Below are positions 8,070 to 12,729 of a stretch of DNA of 12,729 bases, one piece after another. Position 1 is the stretch's first letter; each line of letters opens with the position of its first letter. Position numbers and translations under genes: made by a program. The notes beneath the pieces are model-generated. The model was not told the origin of the DNA and made no database searches. It worked only from the letters and a program-made list of their open reading frames with translations. The DNA is from an uncultured Prevotellaceae bacterium (GTDB lineage Bacteria > Bacteroidota > Bacteroidia > Bacteroidales > Bacteroidaceae): contig CALZOH010000083.1 in assembly GCA_945827465.1 (NCBI GenBank), positions 1 to 12,729 on the forward strand, in the 5' to 3' direction.

Positions 8070-8100
8070 CAAAATTACGTCTTTAATTCGATATCACAAA
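8070..8100 (-). promoter_or_regulatory. Bacteroidota-type promoter of rplU-rpmA
   Basis: On the minus strand TTTG (8097-8100) is followed after 19 bp by TAATTTTG (8070-8077). Both elements match the Bacteroidota primary sigma consensus exactly (TTTG, then TAnnTTTG). The start of transcription would fall near 8060-8066, giving a leader of about 75 nt. The high match fits strong ribosomal-protein expression. Confidence 0.85.
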
Positions 8101-8135
8101 ATAATTTCTTTTCATTTCTTCTTTCTTTCAGTTAT

Positions 8136-8167
8136 TTTGGGTCTCATTGAAAAAAACTGTACCTTTG
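8136..8167 (+). promoter_or_regulatory. Bacteroidota-type promoter of the three-gene plus-strand operon
   Basis: TTTG (8136-8139), a 20-bp spacer and TACCTTTG (8160-8167) match the consensus TTTG / TAnnTTTG at both elements. The promoter is divergent from that of rplU, with 35 bp between the two -33 boxes (8101-8135), an AT- and TTTC-rich stretch. The expected leader before the ATG at 8198 is only about 25 nt. Confidence 0.83.
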
Positions 8168-8197
8168 CGCGACAATGATTAATTTGGCAAATAAATA

Positions 8198-9649
8198 ATG
8201 AATATGAAAGTAACATTAAAAATAGTCCATTCTTTGGTTCTTACATTGATGTTTTCATTGATTGCTTGCCAATCACATGAAGCTAAAGATCAATCTGAAC
8301 TGACACCACCTATTTTCCCCGATTACGTAGGCATTACAATTCCCTGCAATCTCTCTCCAATTAATTTTGGAATACAAGATGCGTCACGCATTTATGCTAC
8401 ATTCGCTTGCGAAGGGAATGTTTTATTAAGCATTGAAGGTAACGACCACATTGAAATTCCTCTGAATGATTGGCGTCAAGTTTTGTCGAAATGTTCAGGT
8501 AAGGAACTTCAGGTACTAGTTTCTGCATGGACCTCGCAAGCTCCTGATGGCATTGCCTATTCTCCTTTTAAAGTTACGATATCACCTGATTCTATTGATT
8601 CGCATGTTGCATACCGTCTCATACCTCCCGGTTATGAAGAATGGAACAAGATGGGACTTTACCAACGTGATTTGTCTTCGTTTGAAGAGTCTACCGTTAT
8701 TCATAATAGTCAAAATAATAATGGATGCGTCAATTGCCACTCTTTCAACAATTACTCTCCCAACCGATTTATGTTTCACGCCCGTGGTTTGGGAGGTGGC
8801 ACCGTCATAAAAAATGGAGAAGACCTCAAAAAGATCAATTTAGGCGCATTGGGACCGAACAAAAGTGGTACCTATCCGATGTGGCATCCGTCGGGCAAGT
8901 ATATCGTTTTTTCGTCTAACACTACCCGTCAGTCCTTCTATTCGCATTGCATGGATAAAATAGAGGTTTATGACTTAAGATCAGATTTGATTTTATATGA
9001 TGTAGAGAAAGAAGACGTTTATGAAGACGATCGCTTTAAGGATTCCATCAATTGGGAAACTTTTCCGGCCTTTTCACCTGATGGAAAGTGGTTGTATTTT
9101 TGCACGGCAAAAGCTGTAAACATGCCGAGTGATGTTCAAAAACTACGCTATTCTTTAGTACGCGTTCCGTTTCATGAACAAGACGGCTCGTTTGGTTCTC
9201 CGGTCGACACCATTTACAGTGCGTCACAACAAGGAGGAAGCATTTCCTTCCCTCGCATATCTCCCGATGGGAAATACTTACTTTATACTTGGGCTCAATG
9301 TGCCACCTTCCCCATCCAGCATCGTGAAGCAGATTTGAGAATGATTGATTTAGCTACGGGTGATTCCATCGACACTTCCATTCTTAATAGTCCTGAAACC
9401 GAAAGTTATCACTCCTGGAGTCATAATGGGAAGTGGATTGTTTTTTCCAGTCGCCGAATCGACTCCCGATATACCCGTTTATTCATTGCACCGTTTAAAG
9501 ATGGGAAATTTGGGAAACCCTTCCTTCTGCCGCAAAAGGACCCATCATACAATGAGACCTTACTCTATTCTTACAATATACCCGAATTTGTTAATGGAAA
9601 GATTGTTCTTTCTAAAGATCAACTTTCAGAATTATTCATCGTAGAATAA
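8198..9649 (+). CDS. PD40/TolB-like beta-propeller lipoprotein with a CxxCH heme-c-type motif
   Basis: A 483-residue exported protein of unknown function. The N-terminus (MNMKVTLKIVHS..LMFSLIAC) is a type II signal peptide with the lipobox cysteine at 24, so it is a lipoprotein. The first part (about 30-170) is a beta-rich region I do not recognise. It is followed by CVNCH (177-181), a canonical CxxCH c-type heme motif, with Met192 and several His nearby as possible distal ligands. From about 225 there are four PD40/WD40-like blades of the TolB type: WHPSGKYIVFSS (229-240), FPAFSPDGKWLYF (289-301), FPRISPDGKYLLY (351-363) and HSWSHNGKWIVFSS (405-418). It is the first gene of an operon with a membrane protein 10 nt downstream. 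A second ATG at 8204 is a possible start. Whether heme is bound is untested; the motif could instead be structural or bind metal. Confidence 0.8.
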   Translation: MNMKVTLKIVHSLVLTLMFSLIACQSHEAKDQSELTPPIFPDYVGITIPCNLSPINFGIQDASRIYATFACEGNVLLSIEGNDHIEIPLNDWRQVLSKCSGKELQVLVSAWTSQAPDGIAYSPFKVTISPDSIDSHVAYRLIPPGYEEWNKMGLYQRDLSSFEESTVIHNSQNNNGCVNCHSFNNYSPNRFMFHARGLGGGTVIKNGEDLKKINLGALGPNKSGTYPMWHPSGKYIVFSSNTTRQSFYSHCMDKIEVYDLRSDLILYDVEKEDVYEDDRFKDSINWETFPAFSPDGKWLYFCTAKAVNMPSDVQKLRYSLVRVPFHEQDGSFGSPVDTIYSASQQGGSISFPRISPDGKYLLYTWAQCATFPIQHREADLRMIDLATGDSIDTSILNSPETESYHSWSHNGKWIVFSSRRIDSRYTRLFIAPFKDGKFGKPFLLPQKDPSYNETLLYSYNIPEFVNGKIVLSKDQLSELFIVE

Positions 9650-9659
9650 TCACAATAAA

Positions 9660-11393
9660 ATGAAACGTTCAGCAATTCTATATAGCTTGTTTTTTGTCAT
9701 TTCAGTGGCAATTTATAGTATTTTCATTCCTAACACCATCTGCAATATTGAAGGCTCCAGTTTCTTTGTCAATGACTTCAGCTTCTTTAAGACTAAATTA
9801 GCCAATGCACCCGGATTGACGGCATGGTTGGCTTGTTTTGCATCTCAATTTTTCAAATGGCCTTTGGTAGGAACGATTCTGCTAAGCGGTTTACTCACTT
9901 TGGGCGGTGTATTTTGCAGTCTGTTGCCCAAGGCATTGGGTCGGAAAGGATTCGGTGAATGGGGATTATTGTTGCCTATTCTCATTTTGTGGCTAATTCC
10001 TCTTAACCTGAACATTTACCTGCAAGTTTTCTTCTTCTTTGCCGCTCTGCTATTGGGCGCAGTCATTCGTAAGCCGGTGGGATTGGCTATCTATCTTTTG
10101 ATATGGTCTATCACTGGATTCTTTTTGGTTTCCACCTTGCTTTTACAGATTTCTATCATCCTATTGGTGGCTTTTCACCTCTTATTCAGAAGGACACGTT
10201 TTGCGCTAATCCTCTTACCGGCCATAGGCATTGTTTCATTAGGCATCACAGTAGCCGATGTATATGTTTCCAACGAATATATCGGATATATACCTTTTAA
10301 AGAGCGCTTTTTCTACACTCCTGAAAGAATATCCAACCTCTGGATTTTTTCCGGTATGTTTCTTGCAGCTCCGTTATTGATGTTATTGCCTTCGGCCAAA
10401 GTTTCTTCTTGGATAAGATGGACTTCCGCATCCATTGTTTTGGCCTTGTCAGTGATAGTTTCGGTCTACAGCACTCACAATTTAGGTATTGTAACGACTG
10501 AACGTTTCTACAGCATGCTCAAAATGGCTGATGAAAAAGATTGGAACGGCATTTTAAGTTCCATTTCACGTGACGACATCATGTCAGGCAAGTTATATCT
10601 GCGTTTTGCCTTGTTGGCAGAATCAGGGAATGGCTCCCTGCCCGACAATATTTTCAATTATCCCATCAATACACCTGAAGACTTCCTCTACCGTCATGAG
10701 CTGAAACGAAATGCGTTTCTTTTCAACCGTTTATTTTATGATAACCTGGGCATTTACGATGAAGCATTTCGTATGGCTTTTGAGTATGGAGTAATGACAC
10801 CTGAAGGCGATTGTTTTAGTTCTATCAGACAAATGGCGCACTATGCCATCCTGATGGGTGACCATCGCCTTGCCGAAAAATACTTACATATTTTGTCAAA
10901 AACAACTTTGCACGACAGTTGGATAGAACAAGAACGCGCCTTGATGGCTTCTAAGTCCGACACCATCTCTAAACCTTACATCAAAGATAGTTTTATCAAT
11001 GTCTATCCCTTTAACTCGGAAATGATTCGTCAGCTCCAGATTCATCCCGACAACCGTAAGGTATTAGATTATTTGTTGATTGGCTTGTTAATGCAAAGAG
11101 AAGTACAAAAATTTGCCATTATCCTTCGCGGATTCCCATTGTATAAAGACCGACCACTGCCACGTGCCTATGCCGAAGCGGCTGCATTCTTTGTCAACAA
11201 TCCTCAAACGCTGCATGCCGACTTTAATTATCCGACGGAAGTGGATACGCAGTTTGAAAATTTCTATCGCCAGAAGATGCAAAACGATTCGCCTGCCGGC
11301 ATGGCATCTTACATGGGCTCTTACTGGTACTACTACTTCTTTATTGCACCCAATACACAAGTTAATAATACAACGCGTCGCCAAGTCAACTAA
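9660..11393 (+). CDS. Polytopic membrane protein with a soluble C-terminal domain (DUF6057-like)
   Basis: A 577-residue inner-membrane protein of unknown function. Hydrophobic segments lie at about 5-24, 52-66, 69-89, 102-118, 120-136, 139-176 (probably two helices), 180-200, 227-243 and 255-272, giving 8-9 membrane helices. Residues about 280-577 are soluble and mostly helical, with a TPR-like look (DEKDWNGILSSI, YDEAFRMAFEYG, DHRLAEKYLHIL). Architecture, length and position after a PD40 lipoprotein resemble the Bacteroidota family DUF6057; I name that family from memory and with moderate confidence. The gene starts 10 nt after the lipoprotein stop and ends 21 nt before the next gene, so the three are probably co-transcribed. 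No catalytic motif is evident. Confidence 0.75.
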   Translation: MKRSAILYSLFFVISVAIYSIFIPNTICNIEGSSFFVNDFSFFKTKLANAPGLTAWLACFASQFFKWPLVGTILLSGLLTLGGVFCSLLPKALGRKGFGEWGLLLPILILWLIPLNLNIYLQVFFFFAALLLGAVIRKPVGLAIYLLIWSITGFFLVSTLLLQISIILLVAFHLLFRRTRFALILLPAIGIVSLGITVADVYVSNEYIGYIPFKERFFYTPERISNLWIFSGMFLAAPLLMLLPSAKVSSWIRWTSASIVLALSVIVSVYSTHNLGIVTTERFYSMLKMADEKDWNGILSSISRDDIMSGKLYLRFALLAESGNGSLPDNIFNYPINTPEDFLYRHELKRNAFLFNRLFYDNLGIYDEAFRMAFEYGVMTPEGDCFSSIRQMAHYAILMGDHRLAEKYLHILSKTTLHDSWIEQERALMASKSDTISKPYIKDSFINVYPFNSEMIRQLQIHPDNRKVLDYLLIGLLMQREVQKFAIILRGFPLYKDRPLPRAYAEAAAFFVNNPQTLHADFNYPTEVDTQFENFYRQKMQNDSPAGMASYMGSYWYYYFFIAPNTQVNNTTRRQVN

Positions 11394-11414
11394 ATAAAAG
11401 TTCATCCTTATCGT

Positions 11415-12446
11415 GTGAGACTTTCGGTCTGGTTCCTTTTGCTCTTCTGGGTGTCATCCATTCATTCGCAAGTCATATTTACCGTGGCTGAATGGAATGT
11501 AGAAAATTTGTTTGACTGCATTCACGACGAAGGGAAAGAGGACCAGCTCTTTTTAGCGGGTGATGGAAAATACTGGAGCAAAGGCCGGCTGTGGAAAAAA
11601 GAGACTAATCTGGCCAAAACAATCGCTTCGATGGCACGCAATTCCTTTCCGGATGTAGTGGCACTTATCGAAGTGGAGAATCATCACGTGATGGACCACC
11701 TTACTCGACGTTCTCCACTCAGGAAAATGGGTTACCATTACGTCATGACAGAAAGCGACGATGCGCGCGGCATCGATGTTGCCCTGATGTACCTTCCCTA
11801 CTCTTTTCAGTTGCTTCACCACGCCGAAATCATTCCTCGCCACACTGATGGAACTCCCATCAAAACCCGAAACATCCTTCACGCTTCCGGCCGCTTGTTC
11901 ACAGGTGACACGCTCCACATATTTGTTTGTCATTTTTCAAGCAAATTGCGTGGTAAGGAGGCGGAACAAAACCGTCGCGACGAGGCTTTAACCCTTCGGC
12001 ATGCCATAGACAGTCTGTTATCGTTGAATCAAAACAAGATCATTGTTACCGGTGACTTCAACGACCAACCTTCTTCACCCACTTATACAAGCTCTTTACA
12101 GAGCAACGTTCCTGATGCCGACATTTCAGCGACCAAATTGTATAACCTGTCGGCTACCGAGCGCCATCCAGCCAGAAATCCATACGTAGGTACCTATAAA
12201 TTCGATGGTAAATGGGAAATGATTGACCATTTTTTGCTGTCAGGAGCTTTATTACTTCCTTCGTCATCGGTCAGGACCTCTCCGGATAGTTTTCAAGTAT
12301 GGGCTCCGAACTTTTTATTGGAAGACGACCCGGACGATTTGGGTTTACGTCCTAAACGCACCTACTTAGGTTATCAATATCATGGTGGATACAGTGATCA
12401 TCTACCCATTCTGACACGTTTTACGATTATTCCGAAACGAAAATAA
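11415..12446 (+). CDS. Secreted endonuclease/exonuclease/phosphatase-family protein
   Basis: A 343-residue member of the EEP (DNase I/exonuclease III/phosphatase) fold. Metal and catalytic motifs are complete: WNVENLFD (Asn28), ALIEVEN (Glu86), VCHFSSK (His173), TGDFND (Asp214, Asn216), MIDHF (Asp271, His272) and the terminal SDHLP (Asp328, His329). It should therefore be an active Mg-dependent phosphodiesterase or phosphatase; nucleic acid, nucleotide or lipid headgroup substrates are all possible. The start is GTG at 11415-11417: no ATG lies in frame between the preceding stop (11391-11393) and this codon, and GTG gives a proper signal peptide (RLSVWFLLLFWVSSIHS, likely cut before Gln19). 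The product is thus exported, with no lipobox. It is the third gene of the plus-strand operon, 21 nt after the membrane protein and in the same reading frame as it. Confidence 0.88.
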   Translation: MRLSVWFLLLFWVSSIHSQVIFTVAEWNVENLFDCIHDEGKEDQLFLAGDGKYWSKGRLWKKETNLAKTIASMARNSFPDVVALIEVENHHVMDHLTRRSPLRKMGYHYVMTESDDARGIDVALMYLPYSFQLLHHAEIIPRHTDGTPIKTRNILHASGRLFTGDTLHIFVCHFSSKLRGKEAEQNRRDEALTLRHAIDSLLSLNQNKIIVTGDFNDQPSSPTYTSSLQSNVPDADISATKLYNLSATERHPARNPYVGTYKFDGKWEMIDHFLLSGALLLPSSSVRTSPDSFQVWAPNFLLEDDPDDLGLRPKRTYLGYQYHGGYSDHLPILTRFTIIPKRK

Positions 12447-12496
12447 TCCTCCACGTTGTATTCAACATCTTTTCTACGAGTGCAGAACTGTTCATA

Positions 12497-12541
12497 GAGG
12501 CTTAGGAAATACTTTGTCATGCTGACAAAGTGCCTCCTTTT
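12497..12541 (+). terminator. Candidate terminator of the plus-strand operon
   Basis: A perfect 9-bp stem with a 3-nt loop (12511-12519 against 12523-12531) is flanked by a second pairing, GAGGC (12497-12501) with GCCTC (12532-12536), with 9 bulged bases on the 5' side. It is followed by CTTTT. The U tract is short, so termination here is only likely; it is the best candidate after the EEP gene. The same hairpin forms the first part of the diverged repeat unit at 12512-12553. Confidence 0.45.
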
Positions 12542-12729
12542 GGCAAGGTAGTGGTTTTGCTTGATGTGCAAAGTCCTTATTTTTCCAAATTAGCCGTTTT
12601 GCATGACGTGCAAAGTCCTTATTTTTCCAAATTAGCCGTTTTGCATGACGTGCAAAGCCCTTAATTTTCCAAAATAGCCGTTTTGCATGACGTGCAAAGC
12701 CCTTAATTTTCCAAAATAGCCGTTTTGCA
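12512..12729. repeat. 42-bp tandem repeat array, open at the window edge
   Basis: Four full units follow one another without spacers: 12554-12595, 12596-12637, 12638-12679 and 12680-12721, with a fifth beginning at 12722 and cut by the window end. Each begins GTTTTGC and ends in TAGCC. Units 1 and 2 differ at two bases, units 2 and 3 at three, and units 3 and 4 are identical. Units 2-4 carry TTTGCA-TGACG-TGCAAA, a 6-bp inverted repeat with a 5-nt loop. The 42 bp just before (12512-12553) match unit 2 at about 23 of 42 positions in register, so they look like an old diverged unit. Copy number beyond the window is unknown. Confidence 0.93.

Noticed and set aside
12455..12475. Hairpin GTTG-TATT-CAAC followed by ATCTTTTC as the EEP terminator
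   Set aside because: The stem is only 4 bp; the hairpin at 12511-12531 is much stronger and better placed as a structure.
12554..12729. CRISPR array
   Set aside because: Units are directly adjacent 42-bp tandem copies with no variable spacers between short repeats, and no cas gene is present.

Overview
The window looks like chromosomal housekeeping DNA from a Bacteroidota bacterium, most likely order Bacteroidales (Bacteroides, Phocaeicola or a close relative). Three things point there: promoters with the Bacteroidota pattern TTTG - about 20 bp - TAnnTTTG upstream of the transcription units, AT-rich gene starts with no Shine-Dalgarno sequence, and protein types typical of the group (a PgcA-type phosphosugar mutase, a C69 dipeptidase with a signal peptide, a PD40 lipoprotein followed by a DUF6057-like membrane protein). 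I see no insertion sequence, phage gene, tRNA, rRNA or CRISPR array.

Layout. Bases 1-73 hold nothing I can name. A strong hairpin at 74-115 ends a six-gene minus-strand cluster read from right to left: nadC (NAD synthesis), a secreted C69 dipeptidase, a phosphoglucomutase/phosphomannomutase, pyrB and pyrI (the two chains of aspartate carbamoyltransferase), and glyA (serine hydroxymethyltransferase). The gaps are 23, 50, 33, 5 and 33 nt, I see no internal terminator, and one good promoter lies before nadC, so it is probably one operon. To its right, also on the minus strand, is rplU-rpmA (ribosomal proteins bL21 and bL27), with its own terminator (7322-7357), its own near-perfect promoter (8070-8100) and a leader RNA that can fold into a defined structure (8009-8057).

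The 210-bp space at 7988-8197 is a divergent promoter region. On the plus strand a consensus promoter (8136-8167) drives three closely spaced genes, all exported or in the membrane: a lipoprotein with four PD40/WD40-like blades and one CxxCH heme-c-type motif, a membrane protein with 8-9 predicted segments and a large soluble C-terminal domain (DUF6057-like), and a secreted endonuclease/exonuclease/phosphatase-fold hydrolase starting at GTG. Their joint role is not known to me; this is the least explained gene set here.

The right end (12512-12729) is a tandem array of 42-bp units, each with a small inverted repeat, that runs off the window edge. It begins with a strongly diverged unit whose inverted repeat has a changed sequence but a longer, perfect stem. 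The array is open in one minus-strand frame as a 14-residue repeat, but every difference between units changes an amino acid, so I read it as a nucleotide-level repeat, not a gene.
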